Numbered from the stretch's first letter, positions 9,344 through 18,517 are shown. The stretch: DNA of 64,000 bases from Pseudomonas reinekei (GCF_001945365.1 NZ_MSTQ01000004.1:310001-374000), one strand, 5' to 3'. Notes: generated by a model not told the origin, from the sequence alone. Translations and numbers: made by a program.

Positions 9344-9529
9344 TTAGGTTGGCGTAGCGGCTCGGATTTTGGCCCGGCTCACACTACTGGATTCGCTTTC
9401 TAGCCTCTCTGTCGCACTGTTTTCGAGCATTTGCCCTACACGCATGTACACCAGAGGTGCCCTTCTAAGGCGCAGACGGTACTCCCATCCGCGAGGCGTT
9501 TCAAGCTCACGCCGATGGTCGCTTGACAT
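9344..9529 (-). CDS. Small conserved-looking protein upstream of rssB
   Basis: A 61-residue open frame ends 20 bp before the rssB start. It is rich in Arg and Ser (RGWEYRLRLRRAPLVYMRVG in the middle) with no domain I can name. I recall a small gene at this position in P. aeruginosa, which supports it. No convincing Shine-Dalgarno site precedes the ATG at 9529, so it may be non-coding leader. Function unknown. Confidence 0.45.
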   Translation of the reverse strand: MSSDHRRELETPRGWEYRLRLRRAPLVYMRVGQMLENSATERLESESSSVSRAKIRAATPT

Positions 9530-9552
9530 CCATCTGTGTCAAATCACCGAGA

Positions 9553-9582
9553 GTTATAAGAACGGCCAAAACCGAAACACAA
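9553..9582 (-). promoter_or_regulatory. Possible sigma-70 promoter for the rssB-rssC operon
   Basis: Read on the minus strand, TTGTGT (9582-9577) and TATAAC (9558-9553) are separated by 18 bp, upstream of the 61-residue frame and rssB. This is consensus matching only. Confidence 0.3.
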
Positions 9583-9602
9583 TGGAAGGACCGCAGGCAT
9601 CC

Positions 9603-9638
9603 AAAAAGGAAGAAGGCGGCTCGATGGCCGCCTTCTTC
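9603..9638 (-). terminator. Terminator after mlaA
   Basis: 12-bp arms GAAGAAGGCGGC (9609-9620) and GCCGCCTTCTTC (9627-9638) with a 6-nt loop. Read leftward the hairpin ends in a TTTTT run (As at 9603-9607). Confidence 0.88.
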
Positions 9639-9653
9639 AATGACCGGGATAGA

Positions 9654-10343
9654 TCAAAAATCGTCTTCAACCTGGCCGTCTTTCACCTTGAATTCACGGT
9701 TCTGCAGGTACGCATTACGGATGAAGGTGTATTTGTCACCCGTGATCAGCTTCTCGGAGGACAACAGATTGGCACGGGTATCGACAATGTTCAGGGCGAA
9801 GATCGAGTTACGCACCGGCACATCGTTGATGTAGCGGTACGGACCGGTGTAACCGTCGACGAATTTCGAAGGCGCATCACGCAGGGTGCTTGGCCCCAGC
9901 AGCGGCAGCATGACGTACGGACCACTGCCGACACCCCAGTAACCGAGGGTCTGGCCGAAGTCTTCGTCGTTGCGTTGCAGGCCCATCTTGGTACCGACGT
10001 CGAAGAAACCGAGCAGGCCGAAGGTGGTGTTGAAGATCAAACGCGCGGTATCGACACCGGCCGCCGCAGGCTTGGCCTGCAGGATATCGTTGGCGAGGTT
10101 GGTGACATCGCCGACGTTGCGGAACATGTTATGGATGCCGTCTTCAAGGAACTGTGGCGTCACGAACTGATAGCCCTGGGCCAAAGGCTTCAGGGCATAG
10201 GTGTCGAGCACGTCGTTGAATTTGTAGATTGGACGGTTGATGCTTTCCCAAGGGTCGTCTTCCGACGCTGCCTGGGCAACGAACGGAACCAGCAACGCGC
10301 TGGCACACACACAAAGCTGAGCGAGTTGATTGCTCCAGCGCAT
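9654..10343 (-). CDS. mlaA: MlaA outer-membrane phospholipid transport protein
   Basis: A 229-residue VacJ/MlaA family protein that removes mislocalised phospholipid from the outer leaflet and passes it to MlaC. The mature N-terminus DPWESINRPIYKFND is the family signature; the amphipathic pore region follows (GLLGFFDVGTKMG, DFGQTLGYWGVGSGPY). I start at 10343 because AAGGAG sits 7 bp upstream. The signal peptide ends in FVAQAAS, a signal-peptidase I type site, and I see no lipobox, unlike the E. coli lipoprotein. It is followed by its own terminator, and rssB lies further along the same strand. Confidence 0.93.
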   Translation of the reverse strand: MRWSNQLAQLCVCASALLVPFVAQAASEDDPWESINRPIYKFNDVLDTYALKPLAQGYQFVTPQFLEDGIHNMFRNVGDVTNLANDILQAKPAAAGVDTARLIFNTTFGLLGFFDVGTKMGLQRNDEDFGQTLGYWGVGSGPYVMLPLLGPSTLRDAPSKFVDGYTGPYRYINDVPVRNSIFALNIVDTRANLLSSEKLITGDKYTFIRNAYLQNREFKVKDGQVEDDF

Positions 10344-10541
10344 ATAAAAACTCCTTGGATTGTTCCGTTGCCGGGCGCTGAGCCTGGCGCAAAGACCGCT
10401 AGTATAAGACGGAAAGGTCGCTTTAGGCAGCATGCCCCCAAGGGCGGATTCGGGATTTGGCTGTTTGTGATCGGTTCACATCCGTGTCACTCAACTGTCA
10501 TCGCGGCCCGCTAGCCTCGAGGCTATTTCAGGGACGTTGAC

Positions 10542-11162
10542 ATGCCGCACGCCGAAACCAAGCCTCAAACTGCGCCAAACCTGACTGCCGTGCTGTTCGG
10601 CCTCAGTGGTTGCCTGGTGGATTTCGGCGCTCACACGCGTCTGAACGGCGGTCATTCGGCCGAGCACACCGAGGCCACGCCCGGCGCCCTCGACAGCCTG
10701 CACAGCTTGCAGCAGCAACAGATACCTTGCGCCTGGCTCGATGAACTGCCCCCTGCCCTCAGCCAGTCCCTGGCGATCGCCCTGCCGGAGTGGGTGAAAT
10801 CCTCGCAACACTCTGCAACAAACAATCCTTGGCCGGCACCCCACGCGTGTTGGCAAGCCTTGATGGCGCTAAACGTCGAGCGACTGGATGGTTGCGTACT
10901 GGTCAGCGGCGAACCGCGTCTGCTGCAATCGGGGCTCAATGCCGGTCTATGGACGATCGGGCTCGCGTCGTGCGGCTCGCTTTGCGGCTTGTCGCCTGCG
11001 CAATGGCAAGCCTTGTCTGCGCAGGAACGCGACATCAAGCGCGGCAAGGCAACCTTGCAACTCTTTGGCCTGGGTGTGCATTCGGTGATCGACCACCTCG
11101 GCGAACTCGACACCTGCCTGGCCGATATCAGCCTGCGTCGACTCAAAGGCGAAAAGCCCTGA
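10542..11162 (+). CDS. HAD-like (phosphonatase-type) protein with degenerate catalytic motif
   Basis: A 206-residue protein. The N-terminal AVLFGLSGCLVDFG aligns by eye with motif I of phosphonoacetaldehyde hydrolase-like HAD proteins (LFDxxGTxVDFG), but Gly20 replaces the nucleophile aspartate and Cys24 the Thr. LVSGEPRLLQSGLNAGLWTIGLA fits the later HAD domain with its Pro and Gly-Leu-Asn-AG pattern. It is therefore probably not a phosphatase and may be a binding or regulatory relative. The frame is intact with a usable ribosome site (AGGGACG), so it is not a pseudogene. DUF4404 follows 124 bp later. Confidence 0.7.
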   Translation: MPHAETKPQTAPNLTAVLFGLSGCLVDFGAHTRLNGGHSAEHTEATPGALDSLHSLQQQQIPCAWLDELPPALSQSLAIALPEWVKSSQHSATNNPWPAPHACWQALMALNVERLDGCVLVSGEPRLLQSGLNAGLWTIGLASCGSLCGLSPAQWQALSAQERDIKRGKATLQLFGLGVHSVIDHLGELDTCLADISLRRLKGEKP

Positions 11163-11286
11163 ACGCCGCGCAACACCTATGAAGCATGCAGATTACGCGG
11201 GAGTGGATTAATCTTGAGGTAAGCCATAGACCTTTGGCGTTTCGCTGCGGTCTATGCCAGTGCCAATTGAGAGAAGGAACAACGCC

Positions 11287-11550
11287 ATGCCTGCCCGCGA
11301 ACTGCAAGAACAGCTCAATGCCCTGCGCGAGCAATTGGATAAGAATCCTCCGCTGTCCGAACCCGAGCGCGAAGAACTGCACGTGTTGATGCAGCAGATC
11401 GAGCTGGAACTTGATCTCGAAAACAAAACCAAGGACGTCAACCTCGCCGATAACGTCAACCTTGCCGTCGAACGCTTCGAACTTGAGCACCCGACCCTCT
11501 CCGACGCCCTGCGCCGAATTGGTACGGCCCTGCACAGCATGGGAATCTGA
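11287..11550 (+). CDS. DUF4404 family protein
   Basis: An 87-residue acidic helical protein (MPARELQEQLNALREQLDKN) with heptad-like leucines in residues 1-50, so probably a coiled coil. The start at 11287 has AGAAGGAA upstream; an upstream in-frame ATG at 11254 lacks a site. It matches the small DUF4404 family common in pseudomonads, whose role is unknown. A REP palindrome follows immediately. Confidence 0.8.
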   Translation: MPARELQEQLNALREQLDKNPPLSEPEREELHVLMQQIELELDLENKTKDVNLADNVNLAVERFELEHPTLSDALRRIGTALHSMGI

Positions 11551-11554
11551 GCCT

Positions 11555-11580
11555 GCGGGAGCGAGCAGGCTCGCTCCCGC
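11555..11580. repeat. REP palindrome
   Basis: 12-bp arms (GCGGGAGCGAGC / GCTCGCTCCCGC) with AG centre lie between the convergent DUF4404 and queF genes. This element may also help end transcription. Confidence 0.85.
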
Positions 11581-11589
11581 ATCAGATCT

Positions 11590-12420
11590 TCATTGACGAA
11601 CCAGACGACGGTTCGGCAACTGCACGGCTTCGGTACTGCGATACGGGTTGATATCCAACCCGCCACGGCGCACATAACGCGCATAGACCGTCAGTTTTTC
11701 CGGTTTCAACAACCGCTGCAGATCCAGGAAAATCCGCTCCACGCACTGCTCATGGAAGTCCGAGTGCTGGCGGAAGCTGACGATGTACTCCAGCAAACTC
11801 GCGTGATCCAGTGCCGCGCCACGGTACTCCACCACGACGCTGCCCCAGTCAGGCTGACTGGTCACCGGGCAGTTGGACTTGAGCAAATGGCTGTGCACGC
11901 TTTCCTCGACAATGCGCGAGTCGTCACAACGCAGCAGTTCCGGACGCGGATGCTCGTAGTTGCTGACACGGATATCCAAGTCATCGATGCACACACCGGG
12001 CAGCGCCACGACGCCTTCGGCTTCGACATCTTTCAGGCTGCGAACCCGTACGCCGACCGGCTTGCCGGCAGCGGCCGACAGGTCGTTGACCAGCGTCGCT
12101 TCCAGGCTCGCGGTGTCGGCAAACGGGGTCTGGTTCAACGAGTTGAGGTACAGCTTGAAGGACTTCGACTCAATGATATTCGGCGAGTCCGCCGGGATGC
12201 TGAACTCGCCGATCGCCACCACCGGCTTGCCCGAAGGCAGCAGCCACGACAGCTCGAAGCAGTTCCAGAAGTCGACGCCTTTATACGGAAGGCTTTCAGC
12301 CATCAGGCCCAATTCTGCCCACTTCGCGGTACGCGGAATCGGGAACAGCAAGGACGGCGTGTAAGTGGCGATGTATTCGCTGGATTTGCCCAGCGGCGAG
12401 TGTTCGGCTGCGGGATGCAT
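11590..12420 (-). CDS. queF: NADPH-dependent 7-cyano-7-deazaguanine reductase QueF
   Basis: A 276-residue two-domain (E. coli-type) QueF that reduces preQ0 to preQ1 in queuosine synthesis. The catalytic cysteine lies in [14 protein letters not shown] (Cys184, with the partner Asp191), and the N-terminal half carries the [12 protein letters not shown] and [11 protein letters not shown] (QueF) motifs that bind substrate. It follows the cupredoxin gene by 61 bp on the same strand. I saw no preQ1 riboswitch in the short leader. Confidence 0.96.
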   Translation of the reverse strand: MHPAAEHSPLGKSSEYIATYTPSLLFPIPRTAKWAELGLMAESLPYKGVDFWNCFELSWLLPSGKPVVAIGEFSIPADSPNIIESKSFKLYLNSLNQTPFADTASLEATLVNDLSAAAGKPVGVRVRSLKDVEAEGVVALPGVCIDDLDIRVSNYEHPRPELLRCDDSRIVEESVHSHLLKSNCPVTSQPDWGSVVVEYRGAALDHASLLEYIVSFRQHSDFHEQCVERIFLDLQRLLKPEKLTVYARYVRRGGLDINPYRSTEAVQLPNRRLVRQ

Positions 12421-12481
12421 GACGGAAACCTGACTGAAGAATCAGCGGATTCTATCAGCCTTTGCTCCCGCCTTTGAGTGC

Positions 12482-13030
12482 TTACTGACTGACAGTCAAT
12501 TTGCCGACCATGCCGGCCTGATAGTGACCCGGGATGTTGCAGGCAAATTCGAGAGTGGTCGCCTGGGTGAAGGACCAGGTCAGTTCCGCCGTTTTGCCCG
12601 GCTCAACCAACACGCTGTTGGGGTCGTCGTGCTTCATGCCGCCCTTCATATGGTGCCCCATTGAACCGTGATCCATACCGGCCATTGCACCGTGGTCCAT
12701 TTCCTTCATACCAGTAGGCGTGAGCATGCCGCTCTGCTGCATCTGCAACATTTCCTGCTGGTGTCTGGCATGCATCGATGCGTCACCGAGGTTGAATTCG
12801 TGCAGCAACTGACCTTTATTCACCAGCACGAAACGCACGGTCTCGCCCGCCTTGATCTCGATGGTCCCCGGGTTGAACGACATATCACCCATCACTACTT
12901 CAATACTGCGAGTTGCCTTGACCGCCGGCGCCGGTTGGCCAAAATCGTAGGTGTGCGCGGGGGCAGCCCATGCCGGCGACGTCAGCGCCAACAGGCACGC
13001 GACTGCCACCAGGGTTTTGCGCATAAACAT
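12482..13030 (-). CDS. Periplasmic cupredoxin (plastocyanin-like copper protein)
   Basis: A 182-residue protein with a signal peptide (MFMRKTLVAVACLLAL...AWAA). The type-1 copper ligands are visible: His in GQLLHEFNLG and the Cys-His-Met set in ACNIPGHYQAGMVG. Between them is a Met/His-rich insertion (about residues 90-135; MDHGAMAGMDHGS, HHMKGGMKHD) able to bind extra copper. A GGAG site 7 bp upstream fixes the start at 13030. It diverges from copRS across a 156-bp gap with a Cop box, so copper induction is likely. Its role is probably periplasmic copper handling. Confidence 0.88.
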   Translation of the reverse strand: MFMRKTLVAVACLLALTSPAWAAPAHTYDFGQPAPAVKATRSIEVVMGDMSFNPGTIEIKAGETVRFVLVNKGQLLHEFNLGDASMHARHQQEMLQMQQSGMLTPTGMKEMDHGAMAGMDHGSMGHHMKGGMKHDDPNSVLVEPGKTAELTWSFTQATTLEFACNIPGHYQAGMVGKLTVSQ

Positions 13031-13092
13031 AGTCGTACTCCAACAAAATAAGGTTCAGCCTGTGGAAGACTCTAAACTGCAATCACTGCCCG

Positions 13093-13127
13093 CAACCTGA
13101 CAGTCAGATTACAACTTTGTCAGGTTG
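13093..13127. promoter_or_regulatory. CopR operator between cupredoxin and copRS
   Basis: On the minus strand 13123-13108 reads CTGACAAAGTTGTAAT, which matches the CTGACA-N5-GTAAT CopR site as I remember it. It lies inside a larger perfect dyad CAACCTGAC (13093-13101) / GTCAGGTTG (13119-13127). A TATAAA at 13151-13156 could be the copRS -10 element. Confidence 0.75.
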
Positions 13128-13186
13128 GACCGCACCGTCGGCGCCCGCGGTATAAAGCTTTCGTTCCATTTGACCCGAGCCCCCCC

Positions 13187-13867
13187 ATGAAACTGCTGAT
13201 TGTCGAAGACCAACCGAAAACCGGCCACTACTTGCGCCAGGGCCTGGCCGAAGCCGGATTTACCACCGAACTGGTGGCCGACGGCAACACCGGCCAGCAG
13301 TTGGCCTTGAGCGGTGACTACGCGCTGTTGATTCTCGACGTAATGCTGCCGGGTCGCGATGGCTGGCAGATTCTGCAAGCGGTGCGCAGTGCGGGCCTTG
13401 ATACGCCAGTCCTGTTCCTGACGGCACGGGACGCGGTGGAAGACCGGGTGCATGGCCTGGAACTGGGCGCCGATGACTATCTGGTCAAGCCATTCGCGTT
13501 CTCCGAACTGTTGGCGCGGGTGCGCAGCCTGTTGCGCCGGGGCAGCACCTCGCCTCAAGAAACCAGCCTGCAACTGGCTGATCTGCGCTTGGACCTGATT
13601 CGCCGCAGGGTGGAACGCAACGGCCAGCGCATCGATTTGACCGCCAAGGAATTCGCCCTGCTGGAAATGCTGCTGCGTCGTCAGGGTGAAATCCTGCCCA
13701 AATCGCTGATCGCCTCCCAGGTCTGGGACATGAATTTCGACAGTGACACCAATGTCATCGAGGTCGCGATCCGCCGATTGCGCCTGAAGATCGACGATGA
13801 GTTCCCCAACAAACTGATCCACACCGTGCGCGGCATGGGTTACGTGCTAGAAGAGCGCTGCGCCTGA
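13187..13867 (+). CDS. copR: Copper-responsive response regulator CopR
   Basis: A 226-residue OmpR/PhoB-family regulator. The receiver has the acidic residues in IVEDQPKT, phospho-acceptor Asp51 ([12 protein letters not shown]) and switch lysine in [10 protein letters not shown]; the winged-helix DNA-binding domain covers about 128-222 ([29 protein letters not shown]). It is the heavy-metal CusR/CopR/IrlR subgroup. The stop overlaps the copS start by one base. It probably controls both itself and the divergent cupredoxin through the Cop box. Confidence 0.93.
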   Translation: MKLLIVEDQPKTGHYLRQGLAEAGFTTELVADGNTGQQLALSGDYALLILDVMLPGRDGWQILQAVRSAGLDTPVLFLTARDAVEDRVHGLELGADDYLVKPFAFSELLARVRSLLRRGSTSPQETSLQLADLRLDLIRRRVERNGQRIDLTAKEFALLEMLLRRQGEILPKSLIASQVWDMNFDSDTNVIEVAIRRLRLKIDDEFPNKLIHTVRGMGYVLEERCA

Positions 13868-15216
13868 TGCGCCGACTGTCCTTGAGCAGTCGCCTGGCGC
13901 TGCTGTTTGCCGCCTGCACCGCGGTCGTTTCATTGTTCGCCGGAGTGTTGTTCAGTAGCGCCAGCGAGGCGCATTTCATCGAACTTGATCAGCAACTGCT
14001 GGATGGCAAGTTGATTGGTCTGCGGCGGGCACTGCACGATCTTCAATCGAGCGACAGCCAGGTCAGACTCGCCGAGGAATTGAGTCGGCAGGCGGATCTG
14101 TCATTACGGATCACTGGCAGCGATGGCAAACGCTGGTATGACAGCTCGACGCAACTGCCCGACGAACTGCCACGCCAGCCAGGCCTGTCGACCCTCAACC
14201 ACGATGGCACTGACTACCGCGTCCTGAATGCGCCGCTGTTTACCGACAAGCCTGACTCCCCGCAATTGACCTTGCTGCTGGATATCACCCACCACCAGCA
14301 CTTTCTACAACGCATGCAGCACTTGATCTGGCTGACGGTCGGTTTGTCGGCCCTGGCCACTGCCCTGCTCGGCGCCTGGGCGGCGCGCAGCGGACTGCGG
14401 CCGTTGCGGCGCATGAGTGCGGTCGCCAGCGGTGTATCGGCGCAATCACTCAACGCACGCCTGCCCGAGGACGACATGCCGCCGGAACTCGCGGAAATGG
14501 CCCACAACTTCAACGCCATGCTCGGACGCCTTGACGACTCTTTTCAGCGGCTGTCGGCGTTCTCCGCTGACATCGCCCATGAACTGCGCACACCGCTGTC
14601 GAACCTGCTGACCCACACCCAGGTCACCCTCACCCGCCCGCGCCCCATCGAGGACTATCGCGAAGCACTGCACAGCAACCTCGAAGAACTGCAATGGATG
14701 GCGCAACTGGTCAACGACATGCTGTATTTGGCCAAGGCAGACCACGGGTTATTAATGCCCAAACGCGAATCACTGGATCTTGCAGAAGAGGCGGATGTGT
14801 TGCTGGAGTTCTTTGCACCGCTGGCCGAGGACGCTCAAATGACGCTGAGCCGCGAAGGAAGCGCGCGCATAAACGGTGACCGGAGCATGTTGCGGCGGGC
14901 GCTTTCCAATTTACTGGACAATGCGTTGCGCTTTACTCCGGTACAGGGCGATGTGCGGGTGAAGATCGTCGATCAGCCCAAAGACTTGAGCCTGACGGTT
15001 GAAAACAGTGGTGCCGGGGTTTGCGCAGAGTTGCTGCCGCGCCTGTTCGATCGCTTCTACCGCGCCGATCCGTCGCGCCATGAAGGGAGCAGCGAGCATG
15101 CGGGGTTGGGTCTGGCAATCACCCAGTCGATTGTCCGCGCCCACGGTGGGCAGATTCATTGCGAATCGGCTGATGGGTGGACCCGGTTTGTGATTGAGTT
15201 GCCAAAAGGAGATTGA
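13867..15216 (+). CDS. copS: Copper sensor histidine kinase CopS
   Basis: A 449-residue inner-membrane kinase. Membrane helix 1 spans about residues 8-30, the periplasmic sensor 31-150 and helix 2 about 152-172, followed by HAMP (173-226), HisKA with phospho-acceptor His238 (ADIAHELRTPLS) and an ATPase domain (LSNLLDNALRFTP, GLGLAITQSI). His36 and the His142/143/145 cluster sit near the two membrane edges of the sensor and are plausible copper ligands. CopS controls CopR phosphorylation according to periplasmic copper. Confidence 0.92.
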   Translation: MRRLSLSSRLALLFAACTAVVSLFAGVLFSSASEAHFIELDQQLLDGKLIGLRRALHDLQSSDSQVRLAEELSRQADLSLRITGSDGKRWYDSSTQLPDELPRQPGLSTLNHDGTDYRVLNAPLFTDKPDSPQLTLLLDITHHQHFLQRMQHLIWLTVGLSALATALLGAWAARSGLRPLRRMSAVASGVSAQSLNARLPEDDMPPELAEMAHNFNAMLGRLDDSFQRLSAFSADIAHELRTPLSNLLTHTQVTLTRPRPIEDYREALHSNLEELQWMAQLVNDMLYLAKADHGLLMPKRESLDLAEEADVLLEFFAPLAEDAQMTLSREGSARINGDRSMLRRALSNLLDNALRFTPVQGDVRVKIVDQPKDLSLTVENSGAGVCAELLPRLFDRFYRADPSRHEGSSEHAGLGLAITQSIVRAHGGQIHCESADGWTRFVIELPKGD

Positions 15217-15255
15217 GGCCGGACCTGCCGGCCTCATCGCTGGCAAGCCAGCGAT
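15215..15255. repeat. Two adjacent hairpins (GC-rich stem plus REP core) between copS and lolE
   Basis: A stem GAGGCCGG/CCGGCCTC (15215-15235) abuts a perfect palindrome ATCGCTGGC-AA-GCCAGCGAT (15236-15255) of the CTGGCAAGCCAG REP type. They lie between convergent genes and may serve as terminators, although no T run follows. Confidence 0.7.
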
Positions 15256-15267
15256 AACGGCTAAAGG

Positions 15268-16512
15268 CTATGAATATCTGAGCGCATGAGCCGGCTCGAT
15301 CTTCGCCGCCCGCCACGCCGGGTAAATTGTGGCCAGGAAGCTCAAGACAAACCCCGCCGAGCAAATCAACGCCACATCCGCACCCTGCAACTCAGACGGC
15401 AAGTTGCTGACGAAATACACGTCGGAACTGAAGATGTGCTGGCCGGTGACCCGCTCCACCCAGCCGACCATCTCGCTGACGTTCAACGCGGCAATGACGC
15501 CGAGCACCCCGCCAATCAAGGTACCGACGATACCGATGACCGTGCCCTGCACCATGAAGATCGCCATGATCTGCCGTGGCGTGGCGCCGATGGTTCGCAG
15601 GATAGCGATGTCCGCGCCCTTGTCGTTCACCACCATGATCAGAGTGGCGATGATGTTGAACGCCGCCACGGCAACGATCATCAGCAACAACAGGCCGATC
15701 ATGGTTTTTTCCATTTTCATCGCGCTGAACAGGCTGCCCTGGGTGTGGGTCCAGTCATCCGCCTTGTACGCGGCGCCGAGCCCGGTGGCGATGTCACTCG
15801 ATACCTTTGGCGCAGCGTACAAATCTTTCACCGCCAGGCGCACGCTTTGGACCTGATTCGGCTCCCAGTGCTGCATCTGCGCGGCATCGGCAACGTGAAT
15901 CAGCGCCATCGAGCCATCCAGCTCGGCGCCGACCTTGAACACACCGACCACGTTCAAGCGCTGCATGCGCGGGGTAATCCCGCCCGGCGCGGTGCTGACT
16001 TCCGGCACGATCAGGGTGATCTTGTCACCGACGTTCAGGCGGAAGCGGCGCGCCGTGATCTCGCCGATCACCACGCCAAACTCACCCGGCTTCAGGGCAT
16101 CGAGACGCCCCTGGACAATGTGCTTGGCGACGATCGACACCTGACCTTCCAGCGCCGGATCAACGCCGCTGACCTGGATCGGCTGCATCGTGCCCTTATA
16201 GGACAGCATGCCTTCCATCTCGGTGAACGGCACCGCTGCCGTGACTTCCGGGTTTTTCATCGCGGCTGCCGCAACGGGCTGCCAATCGTCGATCGGGTTG
16301 ACACCGACGATGGTCGCGTGCGGCACCATGCCGAGGATGCGCGAGCTCATTTCGCGCTGGAAGCCGTTCATCACCGACAGCACCACGATCATCGCCAGCA
16401 CACCCAGGGCGAGGCCGATCATCGAAGTCATCGAGATGAATGAAACGAAGCGATTGCGGCGCTTGGCGCGGGTATAGCGCGTGCCGATAAAGATCGATAA
16501 CGGTCTGAACAT
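15268..16512 (-). CDS. lolE: Lipoprotein-releasing ABC transporter permease LolE
   Basis: A 414-residue MacB/FtsX-type permease of the LolCDE complex, which extracts lipoproteins from the inner membrane and hands them to LolA. One helix lies at about residues 20-50 ([20 protein letters not shown]), then a large periplasmic domain (55-255) and three C-terminal helices. I start at MFRPLSIF (16512) by analogy with LolC; a GTG at 16524 would add four residues. Neither has a clear ribosome site. A terminator-like hairpin precedes it. Confidence 0.92.
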   Translation of the reverse strand: MFRPLSIFIGTRYTRAKRRNRFVSFISMTSMIGLALGVLAMIVVLSVMNGFQREMSSRILGMVPHATIVGVNPIDDWQPVAAAAMKNPEVTAAVPFTEMEGMLSYKGTMQPIQVSGVDPALEGQVSIVAKHIVQGRLDALKPGEFGVVIGEITARRFRLNVGDKITLIVPEVSTAPGGITPRMQRLNVVGVFKVGAELDGSMALIHVADAAQMQHWEPNQVQSVRLAVKDLYAAPKVSSDIATGLGAAYKADDWTHTQGSLFSAMKMEKTMIGLLLLMIVAVAAFNIIATLIMVVNDKGADIAILRTIGATPRQIMAIFMVQGTVIGIVGTLIGGVLGVIAALNVSEMVGWVERVTGQHIFSSDVYFVSNLPSELQGADVALICSAGFVLSFLATIYPAWRAAKIEPAHALRYS

Positions 16513-16528
16513 TCGCTGGGGCACCGTA

Positions 16529-16566
16529 TAAAAATAAAAGACCCGAGGCCTTTTCAGGCATCGGGT
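16529..16566 (-). terminator. Terminator-like hairpin between lolD and lolE
   Basis: Read leftward, ACCCGATGCC-TGAAAA-GGCCTCGGGT forms a stem with one mismatch, followed by CTTTTATTTTTAT. It sits inside the lolCDE operon just before the lolE start, so it may attenuate lolE rather than end the operon. Confidence 0.65.
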
Positions 16567-16575
16567 TTCAATCCG

Positions 16576-17274
16576 TCAGATAGCCGTCAGGCGACCTTCC
16601 TGCAAGTGCAGGACGCGGTCCATCTGGCGGGCGAGGTTCATGTCGTGGGTCACCACCAGGAACGCCGTGCGCATCGAGGTGCTGAGTTCCAGCATCAAAT
16701 CCTGAATGCCCTGGGCGGTGTGGGAATCGAGGTTGCCGGTGGGCTCGTCGAGCATCACCAGACCCGGCTTGTTCACCAGGGCGCGGGCGATGGCCACACG
16801 CTGACGTTCGCCGCCGGACAACTCGGCCGGCTTGTGCTCAAGGCGATGGCCGAGCCCTACCCGCTCCAGCAACGCCGTGGCACGCTGGCGCGCTTCAGGA
16901 ATCGCAGTCTTGCCGATCAGCAGCGGCATGCAGACGTTTTCCAGTGCGGTGAATTCCGGCAGCAAATGGTGAAACTGGTAGACGAAACCCAGCGACCGAT
17001 TTCGCAGCAGACCGCGTTTCTTTTCGCTGAGTGCCGAGAGTTCTTCGCCGTCGAGCCAGACGCTGCCCTTGGTCGGCGTATCGAGGCCACCCAGCAAGTT
17101 GAGCAAGGTACTCTTGCCCGAACCCGAGGTACCGACAATCGCCACGCGCTCACCCGGGTGCAACTCCAGTTGCAGGCCGGCCAACACTTGCACCGACTCC
17201 GGGCCTTCCTCGTAGGATTTGCCCAGGTTGCGGCAGCTCAAGATTGCTTTATCACTCATGCCCGACTCACTCAT
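16576..17274 (-). CDS. lolD: Lipoprotein-releasing ABC transporter ATP-binding protein LolD
   Basis: A 232-residue ATPase (E. coli LolD is 233). It shows Walker A ([12 protein letters not shown]), Q-loop ([12 protein letters not shown]), signature ([15 protein letters not shown]), Walker B ([13 protein letters not shown]) and switch His (VVTHDMN). The ATG at 17274 overlaps the lolC end and has GGAGG 9 bp upstream, which is better than the in-frame ATG at 17259. It powers lipoprotein release by LolC/LolE. Confidence 0.95.
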   Translation of the reverse strand: MSESGMSDKAILSCRNLGKSYEEGPESVQVLAGLQLELHPGERVAIVGTSGSGKSTLLNLLGGLDTPTKGSVWLDGEELSALSEKKRGLLRNRSLGFVYQFHHLLPEFTALENVCMPLLIGKTAIPEARQRATALLERVGLGHRLEHKPAELSGGERQRVAIARALVNKPGLVMLDEPTGNLDSHTAQGIQDLMLELSTSMRTAFLVVTHDMNLARQMDRVLHLQEGRLTAI

Positions 17275-18517
17275 AACGTAGCGCCTCCGCAGGCTGGGTG
17301 CGCGCGGCACGCCAGGCTGGATACAGGGTGGCGAGGAAACTCAGGACCAACGCCGCAGAGCAGACCATCACAACATCCTGGCTCTGCACTTGCGACGGCA
17401 GGTAATCGATGAAATACACGTCGGCATTGAGGAACTTGTGCCCGATCAAGCCTTCGAGGGCCGAGATCGCGGCACTGACGTTCAACGCGGCGAAGATCCC
17501 GACCACCGCGCCGATGGCGGTACCCACCACACCGATGACCGTGCCTTGCACCATGAACGTGCGCATGATCGTGCCCGGCGTGGCGCCCAGTGTGCGCAGG
17601 ATCGCGATATCGCCTTTCTTGTCGTTCACCACCATCACCAGCGTGGAAATGATGTTGAAGGCGGCGACGGCAACAATCAGCAGCAACAGCAGGCCGATCA
17701 TGGCTTTTTCCATGCGGATCGCCTGATACAGGTTGCCGTGGGTACGCGTCCAGTCGCGGGCATAGAAATGATCTTCGCCGAGGTCCCGGGCGATATTCCA
17801 CGCGGTACGCGGTGCCTGGAACAGGTCATCGAACTTCAGGCGCAGGCCCTGGACCTGATCCGGTTTCCAGCGATGCAGACGCGCCAGGTCCTGAAGGTTG
17901 GTGATACCGAGGTAGCCATCGAGCTCGCCCGCGCCGACGTGGAAGATGCCCACTACGGTAAAGCGCTTCATGCGCGGGAACATCCCGGCCGGGGTCACGG
18001 TGACTTCAGGTGCCACGAACGTCAGTTTGTCGCCAATCGCCGCACCGAGCTTTGCCGCGGCCTTGTCGCCGATGACGATGCCGAACTCGCCCGGCACCAG
18101 ATCGTCGAGTTTGCCCTGCTGCATGAAGTGATCAATGATCGATACCTGGCGCTCCAGCGCCGGGTCGATGGCATTGAGCAGGACTTTCGAGACTTTGCCG
18201 TTATTGGTCAGCAAACCCTGCATTTGCGTGAACGGCGCCACGGCCGTCACCTGCGGGTTCTGCTTGACCTTGGCGGCCAGGCTTTGCCAATCGCTGATGG
18301 CTTCACCGGATTCGATGGTCGCGTGGGGCACCATGCCCAGCACGCGGGTACGCATCTCATGATCGAAGCCGTTCATGACCGACAGCACGACGATCATCAC
18401 GACCACGCCAAGGGCGAGCCCGATCATCGAAGTCAGGGAAATGAATGACACAAAATGATTGCGACGCTTTGCACGGGTGTAACGCGTGCCGATAAATACG
18501 AAGAGAGGTCTGAACAT
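17267..18517 (-). CDS. lolC: Lipoprotein-releasing ABC transporter permease LolC
   Basis: A 416-residue permease, first gene of the lolCDE operon. Its N-terminus ([20 protein letters not shown]) is almost identical to that of LolE, and the same four-helix plus periplasmic-domain layout is present. The LolC periplasmic domain contacts LolA in E. coli, but which permease plays that part here cannot be told by eye, so the C and E labels follow gene order. It diverges from the PilZ gene. Confidence 0.92.
   Translation of the reverse strand: MFRPLFVFIGTRYTRAKRRNHFVSFISLTSMIGLALGVVVMIVVLSVMNGFDHEMRTRVLGMVPHATIESGEAISDWQSLAAKVKQNPQVTAVAPFTQMQGLLTNNGKVSKVLLNAIDPALERQVSIIDHFMQQGKLDDLVPGEFGIVIGDKAAAKLGAAIGDKLTFVAPEVTVTPAGMFPRMKRFTVVGIFHVGAGELDGYLGITNLQDLARLHRWKPDQVQGLRLKFDDLFQAPRTAWNIARDLGEDHFYARDWTRTHGNLYQAIRMEKAMIGLLLLLIVAVAAFNIISTLVMVVNDKKGDIAILRTLGATPGTIMRTFMVQGTVIGVVGTAIGAVVGIFAALNVSAAISALEGLIGHKFLNADVYFIDYLPSQVQSQDVVMVCSAALVLSFLATLYPAWRAARTQPAEALRYE

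Noticed and set aside
12421..12481. preQ1 riboswitch before queF
   Set aside because: The 61-bp gap after the cupredoxin stop shows no preQ1 aptamer pattern.
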